Source of the DNA: Steromphala cineraria
Taxonomy: Eukaryota > Mollusca > Gastropoda > Trochida > Trochidae
Direction: 5' to 3'
Length of the DNA stretch: 64,000 bases
Assembly: GCA_916613615.1 (NCBI GenBank)
Contig: OU744724.1
Location: 20,446,171 to 20,510,170, forward strand
Position 1 is the stretch's first letter, and every line of letters starts with the position of its first letter. A model generated the notes under the pieces. It ran no database searches and was not told the DNA's origin. It worked only from the letters and a program-made list of their open reading frames with translations. The position numbers were made by a program, and so were the translations under genes. Positions 1 to 12,500 of this stretch are shown piece by piece.

Positions 1-575
1 GTAAATGTTTACTTACCCTTTTGAAGGTTTGTTGGTTTTAAAGTTTTGAGACACATTTATTTTTATTCTTTGACTGAAATAATAGTAATCTTTCACATAT
101 CATCTGGGCACACATTGTATAGCCCCCGGGCTCAAAGTAAAGAGAATTCACTATTTTATTGAGGTGCACCAGAGGCCAAGGTAGTAGCTTAGAAGAGTTC
201 TTCATGATTTTTTTATGCCATGTTTTTCTTTGCAGAAAATTCTCTTGCTCTGCACCCAATGCATGGAGTGCAACCCTCATTCAAACATCGCTTTAAGAAA
301 TTAAGCTAAAACTTAGCAGTCAAATTTCGTGTTTGAAATTTGTCACTAAGACATGTCGATCTAAGGCCGGGGCCACAAGGAGCCAACTCTGAGGGCAAGC
401 CTACAAGAGGTGTTCACTGGGAAATAGTTACGGTAATGAAATCGGTTGTAATATATCGTGAATCGGATTCGCTCGGGTTCCGTGGTTTTATGGATTTCCC
501 TTTGTAACCTAGTACCCAAGGTGAGGAAGAGGTTTATGCAAAGATTCTAGAATATTTTTTCTCTCGTTGTCTTAG
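1..575. other. Intron sequence of PRPF39 at left edge
   Basis: No exon was recognised here. The exon at 576 starts in phase 0 at a clean acceptor (ctcgttgtcttag), so the preceding PRPF39 exon must lie upstream. The first bases of the window (gtaaat) could themselves be a splice donor, but this cannot be tested without the sequence to the left. Confidence 0.5.
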
Positions 576-3500
576 GTTTTTGAGCGAGGGGTGCGATCGA
601 TTCCACTGAGTGTTGAGCTGTGGCTGCATTACATCAACTTCTTCATCACTGAATATGGTTCCAATGAAGATGGAGAGGAAAAGATTCGCAAGTAAGTAGC
701 ATTTGGAATAAGTTGTGTCTATTGTTTAAGTATCTTTTCTGCAAATATCAAATTTGAAGCATGCTCAAACGTATACATGATTATTTAGATATGCATAAAG
801 TTTGCATAAGGCCTCCCAAAAAGTGTTTCTAGTCTTTGCAAATAGACAAAAGTGATGGTATGATGCAGATCTTTGGCATTTTTGAAGACCTGTATTTACA
901 GAAACAAATTGCATTTTAAAAGTCAATATTTTAATGTTTTTCTAGGCTTCAGGCATAAAGCCCAAGTCTTTTTCCTAATCATCTGGGAAAAAGCTTTGAT
1001 GCATGGGTTTGAAACTGACGCTGGGTAATACCAGATGCAATATTTTTTTCTAGGCCTTATCATATTATTTAATTAATCAATTTACGGTACACAGATTTTC
1101 CAATCTTGATATTTCATATGTTGCCTTTCTAGATTGTATGAGAGAGCGATCACGGCCGCTGGGACAGATTTCCGATCTGACAAGTTGTGGGACTCTTACA
1201 TTTCCTGGGAAAACATGCGGCATAATAAGAAGCGGGTAACTCAGTTGTATGATCGCCTGCTGAATATTCCAACACAATTATACAGTCACCATTTTGATAA
1301 GTAAGTTTTAGTCTGATAGTCTTTTTCCTTACACATGTCTGCTCAATCTCTGTAAGTCTGGCTCCCTAAGAGGAAAACAAACTCAAGTTTTACGAAAACC
1401 ACAGTTGACAAAGCTAATGACTGCAGAAATGTAAATTGTATTTGCAAACAAGTTTTTGCTACCAATACAAATGGGTAAGACTTTTCATTTTCACAGAATT
1501 AGAAAAATAAACATGTATGTTGGAAGCAAAACAACAAAATTTGAACAAAAAAATTTAAAAAGTGGAAAAATATTTTTTTATAAAATTTAATAGATTTGAT
1601 CAATTTAAGCCTAAAATGAATGAATTTAGTATAAATACCTTTGAAGAACTTCATATGTATAAATTTGTCCACAGCTTTAAGAAGCATGTGAATGAGAATC
1701 ATCCCAAGGATGTCTTGTCACTGGATGAGTTCCTCAAACTGCGGCAGGAGCTGTTGAAGGCAGACAGTAAGGCGGAGGAGGAAGATGGAGGAGGAGACGC
1801 AGCTCCACCTGGAGAAGATGCGCCACCTGGTGTCGACGATCCTCCGGGGGTCTCTTCCTCCGGTGGCATGGTAAGTGTATTACCATCATAAACATAAGGG
1901 CCCAGGGAAAAAAGTTTACAGGGGCCCAGTCGCCCATGGCCACTAAAAATCCAGTTGGGCCCCTAACATCCAAATTCCAGTAGCCCAGGTGGCGAATGAT
2001 ATTATAAGATTTATTTTATGAGAGTACAATATTCTAAGAGATTCAACAATCTACGTCGTCATTTCAAAAATAAAAATAATGCCATCGTAAACACGACTGC
2101 CACTTGAAAACGAAAGTAAGAAAGAGTGACCCCGGCTCCCTTCCAATAATCTTGTCAATTTGGTCAATATTTATTGAGAATAATCTTAGCTTTTTTCATG
2201 TTATGTCACTTTGGTTGGCCTTATTTATTTGTTTAAATTAAACAATTGAAAAATTATTTGATTTATGTTTCTATTTACTTAAAGCGAGTCTGCGTCCCCG
2301 TAAATGTGATGCATCACATTTATTAATTAGTAGCCCGCTACCGTGCGCCGAGTCTCTCCTAAGCTCCGCAGCAGTGTTGATTATTCATCGCTGTACGGAG
2401 CTTGACTGTGACAGAGAACCGGTTTACGTAAACTCTTCGGTTTCTCTGATTGAATTGTTTGTTTAATCAAATACATTGTTTAAACCGCTATAATGCGGCT
2501 TTAATATATCATGATTGATTGAGTTATCTCACTGTGACAGTGAGTTGTTTTGGTAACAAATTAATGCATCTACAAATTCTGAATAGAATAGCTTTTGCAT
2601 ATGTCATAACATTATTAAATCATCATTACAACACATTTTCCTGTTTTCAATTGGAAATTTATAATTAATTTCCATTTCAATTATTAAAATATAAAAAAAA
2701 AAAAAAAAAAATGTGTTGTCTTTCAAATGTCCTGTAACAATAGACATGCAAACGCAAGAACATATTCTTTGACATATAATTGATAATTAACATTATTATT
2801 TTTAAAAATAAATGTAATCTATTATATACCAATTCGTTTATTAAACAGTGTGCTGTTTCAAACTGCGTAAGAAATATCAGTTATACGAAGTTTCCAAAAT
2901 ATGATAATATTCACGATAATGTGAGGATAATGAAGGGTAGTCCAGCAAAATAGATGTCTCCTTCGGGTGCGCAGTCATCGCACATATACCGAAGTTTAGA
3001 TAATCATTATCTAAATGAGGGACAGTCATGTAATTTGAAAAAGCATCGATTACGATTTGGTTATTTGTCACCAATACGTTATCGATAACACAGACAGACA
3101 GATATAGTTTATTATAGTGTCACAAGTTAAATATACATTGTAAAAAGCATGATTAAAAGACATAATATATATTTAACAACCAGCCAATTTTTGGCTTATG
3201 AGACACTTTACAAGATAAAACAGTGTACAATATATTTCTAAATATAGGTATGTAAAAGTAGCGATAATACAGGCTTAAAATTTTTTAAAAAATAGATAAA
3301 TAAGTAAATACATGTTAGAGTTATAAAAATAATTGCCTTCTAAAAAACATATTCCTTATTGTTGTACTGATACATTTAATGCGTTTTGGGCTGTTTTCCG
3401 ATAAATAGGTCCTAAGGCCCCGTTGCATTATAACAATCTAAATTAAAATTGCTTCTTTGATCATTGTAAAAGTGGCATTCTGAAATAAAATGAACTTCTG

Positions 3501-6500
3501 TTTCAACATTTTGACAAAATCGACAAATTCTACTCTCTAATGGGGTGGGGGGTCTGCAGTGTCGTCCTGTCTCTACGTATAAGGGGAGGCTTCCACATCG
3601 TAGGCGATGGATTATCTTCGTTTTCTCTTGATTACATTCAGACGCCATTTAGAACACCACGTTGTTACCACATCCAATATTCGCTGCAGCTTGTAAAGTT
3701 GAGATAGTTTTTTCTATTTAATTTTGTATTCTGTAGATCGTAAATAAGAACCATATAAGAAGTGATCAATAATGGAAATTTGTTGCGGACGATGAAACGT
3801 TCACCTACTGATTTTCATTAGTCAGATATAATGTTCTACAGCCTCATTTGGTTTTGTAAGCTAGACATTCTGTCTGGGATTGAAATAACGTTTAATTGGC
3901 GGCAATTGTCTTGTATATGTCTTGTATGTGTATCCATCGTCCACTCAACCAGACAGGATGGCGCCATCAAACAGTGACCCGGCAGTTATATGACCTGTTA
4001 CGACACATGACTAGAGTCACTGGACGTCAATAAACTGACGTCTCACACCTGTTATCTGTTACATCCGGCTCCATAATACACAACATCAAATGACAGTTCC
4101 CCGTTATATCAAGTGTTATTTCAGGCTGTTCAGTGTATCACACACATTCAAAACGATGTTATTTAACCATGAAAAATCACAAAACAAAATGAATAGATGA
4201 CAAAATTGTTTCAATTTCCAAACCTCTTACCTTTCCTATCTATTAGATGTCTCGGCAGTTATTATGAGCAGCAACGTTTTTATAAAGTGATTGGTTTAAA
4301 CATTGTTTTTTTTTAAAACAATAAACACAAACAATTGGCGAACGGGCTGTACAACGCTTATTTGAGTATCCACTCTTATTCACGATTCATAAATCTGAAC
4401 ACAAACACAAGAAATTGTGAAAATTCAAAAGCTAAGGGATCCGTTTAAATGTTTACATGTAGGTTTTCAAATGTTAATTATTTGGTATGCCTCATTTTGA
4501 AGTTGTCTACGGCATCAGCTAGATGAAACCAAATTAATTGAAAAATGATTTAACCCACACTGTTACTCTTCACTACCGTATAGACGCAGGTTTCGCCAAT
4601 CATTTGTAGCAAATAGTATACGTAGCTTAATAGAAAATTCCCGTGTCCTTTCTTAGTATAAACTATCCAATGAAGTTGAATGGTATTTTTTTAGAATTTT
4701 TGTTTGTTTAATGATTGATTATCTTCATATTTTACACTAGACAGAAATTATTCTTCAATTTGATAACTTTTTAAACAAACTTTTCAAAAACATTTGTATC
4801 ACAATTTGTTGATAAAATTAAGTGTTTTATAAATTTAACTAAATTGAAACATGTTTATTTCCTAATTTGAAATTATTAAACAAACAATAGCCAAATACAC
4901 ATATTTTGTAAATAAACCATGACATGTTCCTTATCTTGTTTTTGGAGCGGTTTTTTTAAATGGTTATACCACTCCGATATAAACAGATATATAACATTTT
5001 GTGGTGATTTAAACAAAGAGGACTCTAAATAAACAAGCTAGAAGGCGTTCATGATATACAGACAATACTGTTTGTATACAGTTTCCTTTTAAAAACACTT
5101 TACCGTTGTCATGTGATTCAGACATCAATTGAGATTGTATGAAAATAGCATAATTAAAATTTTTTTTTTATCAGAATTAGAAAATCCTTAGCATTGTTTC
5201 ACTGAGTAAGTTTCATGACGCTTTGTCAATACTCCAGTCATTAGCGAAACTTGAAAACTTACAATGTCTTGGCAAGCGCATTCGTTTGGATATTAAAATT
5301 AAAATACTCTTACGAAACTAAAACGTTATATATATATATATAGAGAGAGATATTATTTATTACAGTCTCGCCCAATACAATATATGTCAAAAGTAGTGGA
5401 TGTATTATTAACCAATCAGCGCGCATGATTAACGAGGGGATTCCCCTAAAGAAAAGCGATCCCTAAACCGCTCTCTTCTCCCCATCTCAGCGGTAAAGCG
5501 TAGCTCAGCTCAATAATGAGCAGGCTTCTCAGCACGGGCCGAAGGCCATTTGTGTTGGGGACGGCGGGTCCCTTTAAAGCCGAGAATTGATTGGGCTCCT
5601 GGATTTTATTCTGGGCTCCTGAAAAAAATATTTTAGGGGCCCAGCTGGCTTCGGATGGAATAGGTGAACTTTTTTCCCTGAATAAGGGTTTTAGTTTTAA
5701 AGAGCTTTGGGTTGATAGTAGTGTTGACACCGTAACTTTTATACCTTCCTTTTCTGCCCCCCTGTTTCTCCATAGCCAATCCAATGCACCTTAATCGTCA
5801 ATTAAAATACGTTGTTACGTTTACTCTGGATTATCAAGGATTGGTTTATGTTAATATGATTGAAAACATCAACACATTTAGATTTGAAATGAGGGATATT
5901 TTGAAAGATAAATTTTCAATTATCCAAGCTCTACATTAAAGTGTGATTATTCTTAGGAACCAGTTTCAGGTGTCACAGTAACAGGAGAAATAACCAGGAT
6001 TGATTGCTGATGATCTGTAGTTTACCAAGGAATCTTTCAGGACAAGTCTCAAAAGTGTTAATGTTGAGAGTCTGTATACTAAAGGTTTTCAATATTCTTT
6101 CCTTGTTACAGGCTGATGAAGATGAAGCTAAGAAGTTGAGAGAGAAGATCCTCGACCTGCGAGACAACCTGCACAGACTCAACGAGGACGAAGTCAGCAA
6201 GAGATGGACCTTTGAGGAGGCTGTGAGTTCTTTCTTCTTTCACTGCTAATGGAAGTTATCAAATATTTGGCACTTGATATCCCTAAATTCTTTTAAATGG
6301 TATAAGTGGATTTGATGATAATATGATAATACTTTATTACCCCGAGGGGAATTCATTTTGTACCATCATAGATCCATTAGTGGTAGTAACTGCACTGGAT
6401 CATAATGAGTATCATATTTATGGATGGAAATTAGTCTTTTCCTTAATCTAGACATTCTGACTAAAACTTTCAAACAATAGAAGTGCAAAAGCATATCAGG

Positions 6501-9500
6501 TAGCCAATCACATGGCAATGATCATCCTTGAACTCTAACCTGTCTCTAAGACTACCCGTCAATGAATTTTCATAGCCAAGCACTTACTTTTTGTTACCCA
6601 ACTAGTGCTTATTGGAACACTGAAGTATTGAAGCAATGATTCATGATTATATCTGTCCTGTAAGAAAGAGTATCATCACCCTCCTTTTATGCTCAAAGAT
6701 TTTAAAGCTCATAGCCTGATGGACTTATGGCATTACTTTGGAATGTCACTCCCATTTCTGTCTGACTTCTCAGGAAGAAAAGAAATTGATTTTTAAGAAT
6801 ATAGATAACAATTAAATATTTCGGTAAAGTTTACCTGCATACCTCTCTCCATTTGTACTGGTACGGTGAGAGTTAATGTGTGAAACATTGTGTTGTAGAT
6901 TCGCAGACCATACTTCCATGTGAAGCCTCTAGAGAAAGCCCAACTGAAAAACTGGCGTGAATATATTGACTTTGAGATTGAGAATGGTTCACATGCTCGG
7001 GTTGTGGTGCTATTTGAGAGGTGTATGATTGCCTGTGCTTTATATGAGGACTTCTGGATGAAGGTGGGTAACTAGATCTCGGTGAAACTGTTTTTGATAT
7101 TGACTGGCTTTGAAAATCCTATTTATGTTTGCAACTGAGTTGCCTATTTGATATTCATGTGTTAAATAAGTTTTTGTAGAAGTTGTCTGCACTTGACAAT
7201 TTTTCAATCTGTCACTTGATAGTCTATTATATAATAAAACTCGAATATGTATGCTCTGTATAAAGTTTTTGCTCTTCAACCTATGCATGTTTTCAGTTTG
7301 CTCTTGTATTTTACAGTACGCCAAGTACCTTGAGAATCACAATACCGATGGCGTGCGCAGTGTCTACAAGAGAGCCTGTACAATACATCTTCTCAAGAAA
7401 CCTTACATTCACCTGTCTTGGGCAGCATTCGAAGAAAGACAAGGTAACTATACAGACAAGGCTTTTCAAGGCTAAAGTCATTGACTAATGTTTGACTTGT
7501 TCATATGGCAAACTTGTTCGTGGTTAACTTCGTCATCACAAATGCATTGTATTAGTGAAGATAATTAAAGGAGAAAAGAAAAATCTGTTCATAAATAGTT
7601 TATTTCTGGCAACAATTCACACAACAAGGTCATTAGCACTAACAAGTAAGTCCAGCTTTTCATTCAGAATCTCCCCTGCAGATTGATATAACTTCAGCAC
7701 TAGTATCAATCACATAATACAAAAAAGCCATGAGGCGGAGTATCTGAATAGTATAGGTTCACACTGATGACTAAGGTCACTCCTGTAATATTAGCTCTAG
7801 CTCTGAACATTCCCTATCACAGTTTGTCAATATTGATATAAACTTGTCAGTTTCCTCTGTTGAAGAGGTTGTATTCTCTACACATGCCCATGGCAATGTC
7901 CGTGGCTTGAAACTCATTGGTCAAATAGTCCTCACTGGTCATCCGCTGCACCTGCACTCCAGCCCGACGGTAACAGCGCACAATCTGCAGATACTTGTTA
8001 AATGCATAACGCATGTATGCCTGTCTCACACTCTCCGCGGTGCACTTGCGCTGGAGGAGGAGTATTCCATGGCTGATATGGCCGCTTGAAGCCTGTGATG
8101 CCATCTTCTCTGAGAGGGAGTCTATGTACTCATCTGAAATAATGAAAGAAAGATGAATTTGTTGTTTCTCAAAAAAAACATGTCCAATTGGGAATTAATT
8201 GACAAACAGGAAATATGGTAATAGCTACTTATAGAAATGTTTACAGCTTTAATAATCTGTTTTGTGACATAATTGAAATGTTGAGCTGAGACGTGCAGTT
8301 TAGTACTGTGACAATTGCTTCTTCATCTTTCTAGCTTGATAACCTTGCAATTGATGAATTGTTTGATTTTGATGACCATGTATAATAGCATTCGCTCTAA
8401 ATACATTAATGAATTTTATTATGTCCATCCAAACGAGTTAAAACTATCATCCTAGTTAAATAGTAAAAATCGTTTTGTTATTCAAAACCTGTCTATGTTT
8501 ATTTATTATGCAATGTTGTATCGCAAAAGTTTATTACCAAACTAAATGCTATGTATTGTCTTTATATATCAAACGAATGTGTAAATACGTTAATATGTAT
8601 ATTCTGAATGTACTATAGGCCTGAGGCCTTTTAAGTACCGAATAAAGATTGATTGACTGAGTGACCAAAAGTAACGCTTTTATTACTATTACTGTTTAAG
8701 ATAATGAAGAGATATTGATTTTCCTTGGACTTACCTATAAGTTTTCCTTGTTCGACTGCCAAGTCATGTTGTTTGATGAGGTCCCTTGGATGTGTAGGTC
8801 TTGGCTTGGGTCGGCCGGTCTTTTCTGACATGTTGTGGTTAAGACAAGAGACGTTGCTTCCCATGTTGCTGGATGATAGAATGATGAAATTCTCGGGTGG
8901 TCACTACCTTATATAGGATCCATTTCTCTGATCTTGAACCCTCCAACATACATGTTGGGCTGTGTTTTCAAAACAATTTGGCATTCTCTTTGCTCCAGAG
9001 TCTGGAAAGTCAATGTTTGTATTGTAGGTTACAAGTTACAGGCTTTGTTTCAGTGTTTTCATGTAGTGTTAAGTAGGCTGCATTCACTTGGTGTTAATGA
9101 TCCATCAGGGTGTGTGCCTCGCTAGGCTGCACCCATTGTCCTGCCTACCCGTCCTCTACTCTCGGTCAGTGTTTGTACAACTCGTTAAGAGGGCGAGAAG
9201 AGGGCGAGGGTAATTACTGACACAACATCAACTTGTCAAAACTGGCTGTGTTGACACTAAGAAAACAATGAGTTTCAATTAGTACATTTGATTTCAGTTA
9301 ATGTACTTTAGATTGGACTGCATTAAGCCTTGTTATCAAACAATGCAAGGAAATCTTCAGCCCCTTTGATGCATTCTATCCCTAGTTTGTTGATATTCAA
9401 TTTGTCTGACCATCAATCTTGATTATAGAAACGTCTTGAGTTTGTTGGGTTTTATCCTTTTTTATTTCTAGTTTTGATTAATGGACATCTTTGTCGTAAG

Positions 9501-12500
9501 TGAAATTTATATTCAATGCTATGACTTAGTATTATACAATAAACATTGTCTATTAGAAAAAATACTATGAATAATAAATGTCCAAGAATATTATTTCCAA
9601 GGCTATAATTGGGATGCTTTTGTTATCAAGAAACATAAAATATGAATTATAACTAACTTAAATTGATAATGTCCAAATTATGTTGACAGGGAACCAGGAG
9701 GAGGCAAGGAAGGTATTATCAAACATTGAGAAGAACGTCCCCAACCTTGTGATGGTGTGTATGAGGCGTATCAGCCTGGAACGACGGGTGGGCAACGGCG
9801 ACGGGGTGGAGACTCTGTACAGAGAGTACATCAACAAGGCCACCTCGACAGCCTCCAGGTCTTTCTACTCCATCAAGTTTGCTCGCTATCTCAGGAAGGT
9901 AGGACATGCAACAGGGCTGCAAGAATTCTAATCACCACCAGTAAAAGAAAATTGAAAATAAGAAAAGAGAAAGTCTCCTGTTCAAGAACATAATAACTGA
10001 CTTGTTACTTCAGACTGGTCACTGGATACCAGGAATTGTATAATAAAATCATTATAATAACTGGAGTAATATGCTGTGTTCATAGCCATTAATATTTTGA
10101 CATGAAAGCAGTTTCATTGACAATATAGTGCTGCATATATCAGAGACTTATGGTATGATTGACCTACAATGAGGAACTGAATTATGGAAAAAAAAATGAT
10201 TTCATTTATGTATTATGTTATTATTATATTTTATTTATAGTTTATTAATATTTTTCCAGGTTCGAGGGGATATTGAAAAAGCACGAGAAGTATTAAAGGA
10301 AGCCATGGAGAAGGACAAGGTACTGCTTATTGCTGTCAAAACATTCAGTTAAACCACAAGTGTTTCTGTAAATGCAATTTTTGATTTTCATCGTTAGAAT
10401 CCAGTATGTTAGTAGTAAACAAGTTGAATAACATTTCCTTTGTTTATATGCCAGTGGTAGGTCCTGAAAGTTGGAAAGGGATTCAGTCTTCTTTTGTGTG
10501 CTCTTCTCTGTAAGATTTTATCCAAAGATAGGGTAAAAAAAACCTGACACTCAATCAACTGAAGGTAATGAAGTAGCTATTTGTAAGCTATTGCTTGTGT
10601 CAATTAACAGAAAGAAAACCTTTTTCTCAAATTATTATGTCTCCCCTAGAAGTTTTTAAGAGGCTTCGTGTCTTTGGTTGACGTTCTGTCGGCGTCCCCA
10701 TCTGACTTATCCAGGCATATCTATCAAGCCATCCATCTTAAACATTCTCATGTAATGATTCAAAGAAACATCTTGCTCGTCTTTATGCAAATTTGGGAAC
10801 ATGTTGTTTTTGTTTTAAATTCATTTAGATAAAGTAAAGAATTGTACTGGTAATATTTTCATTGATAATGACCATGTTCTTAAATATATGTTTCTGTTTT
10901 AGAAAAATGAAAAGCTGTTCCTCCAAATGGTGGATTTAGAGTACCAAACACAGCCCATTGAAGAACAGAAAGTGCTTGACGTGTTTGAAAGTGCTCTCAA
11001 AAGCGACCTGCCAAATGATTTCAAAGTCAAAATTTCCCAAAGACGAATGGAATTCTTAGAAGATTTTGGCACAGGAATTCAAAGGTAATGAGGGACCCCA
11101 AAAAACATTTGCTCAAATCAATCTAATCCTACGCCATTGACATATGAATTATATCTATTGAAGTTTCCAGGAGAAAATTATAAATAAAGTGACCCTGTGT
11201 CAAAGTCCTTGACAAACTTGCTATTCACATGTCAACCATGATCCATAGATCTGCCCTTTGAGGGTCAAACATATATATATATTGATTACTTTGATACATT
11301 AGGAAATTAAGGTATGGGCAGTTATATGTTTAAGTCTTGAAACTCTAAATCTATTGTTGTCAGCAATACTTGGCAATTCTTGCAAGGTGAAGTCAGTATT
11401 GGCTCTCACTTAAACTAGGTTGCCAAAAGAAACTTCCAAGGCAAGTGACCTTGTATAATTGCATTGTCAGCTGTCTTATAGGTTAACATTATAATTTTCC
11501 CCAAAGAAAATTCTAACAACTTCTGTTTTTCTTGCATTTTATTTGCTCACTTTTTTTTCCTCTGTAGAATTACAGATGCTTATGATGAGCATCAAAAACT
11601 GGTGAAGGACCTAAATAGTGACAGAAAGAAGAAGCATCCGGACTCGATGTAAGTAGATCATGGGTGATTTCTCATAAAATCTAATCGATTTGACATCTCA
11701 TAAACACTTGAATATGTAATGACTGCCACGTAAACAACATGATATTCATGCAAATGTGTAACTGTATTGGAGCGGCCTTGATATAAGCTCTTCAGAGCTT
11801 GTTGACCAATCCATTCATGTATATATGAATACCAGGAATAAAATATGTTTAAATTTGAAAAACCAAATTGTACTTGTTACCTGGTCCTCTTGGTCTTATA
11901 CCTGCGATGAAACGGTAGTCATTTATGACTGAACGGTCATGTATTTTGATTTGTTGATTTTATTTAGATTGATGGTCTGATGAAGGGAGGCGAAAGCCTC
12001 CCGAAACGTAACACAATAAAATTATGAAGCATTTCCTGAGTGTTCCTCTTCGTTTGGATGGCAACCCCCCTCTTTCTTATTTAGATTGATGTGTGTACAG
12101 ACAGAATTTGAAACCGTTTCTGAAATTCTGACCAACACTAATGAAAACTGGTTAAATATCAAAATAATCTTTGTATTTTTCCAGGGAAGAAAGTCATCCA
12201 CCAGAAAAGAAACACAAACACGACAGATCAAGATCTGAATCTACCAATGGAACCAGTGCTACAGGGGACGCAAGTAGTCATCAGCCTTCGTCAGAAAGTC
12301 ATTCATACAACTACCATTGGCCTGCTTCATACCAAGTGAGTTGTCCACGATTACTTTATCGGTCATTTGCCAAGCACAGATTTATCCTTCTAACAAGACA
12401 GGGGTGACCAATAGGACTTGGCCACTTAGGATAACTTGTCACTCACCAACTCAGTAGCTTAAGTCTATTAGAAAAGAACTGTCCATTATGTTTGATAAAT

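Larger units (their letters stand above)
1899..5695. mobile_element. Repeat-filled insertion in PRPF39 intron, with imperfect terminal inverted repeats
   Basis: The 4.2 kb intron holds two related arms in opposite orientation. The left arm (about 1899-1985) contains cagggaaaaaagtttac and later gttgggcccctaacat. The right arm (about 5595-5690), reverse-complemented, contains cagggaaaaaagttcac and gctgggcccctaaaat. Between them lie a palindrome-rich stretch (2300-2545), a poly(A) run near 2690-2711, a decayed LINE piece (3405-3660) and AT-rich sequence. The arms could be the ends of a large decayed DNA transposon, or two copies of one dispersed repeat. No transposase was recognised. Confidence 0.45.

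Noticed and set aside
10630..10810. Possible dispersed repeat beginning ttatgtctcccct
   Set aside because: Resembles a mollusc repeat start, but I could not define ends or a second copy in the window, so it is not listed as a feature.
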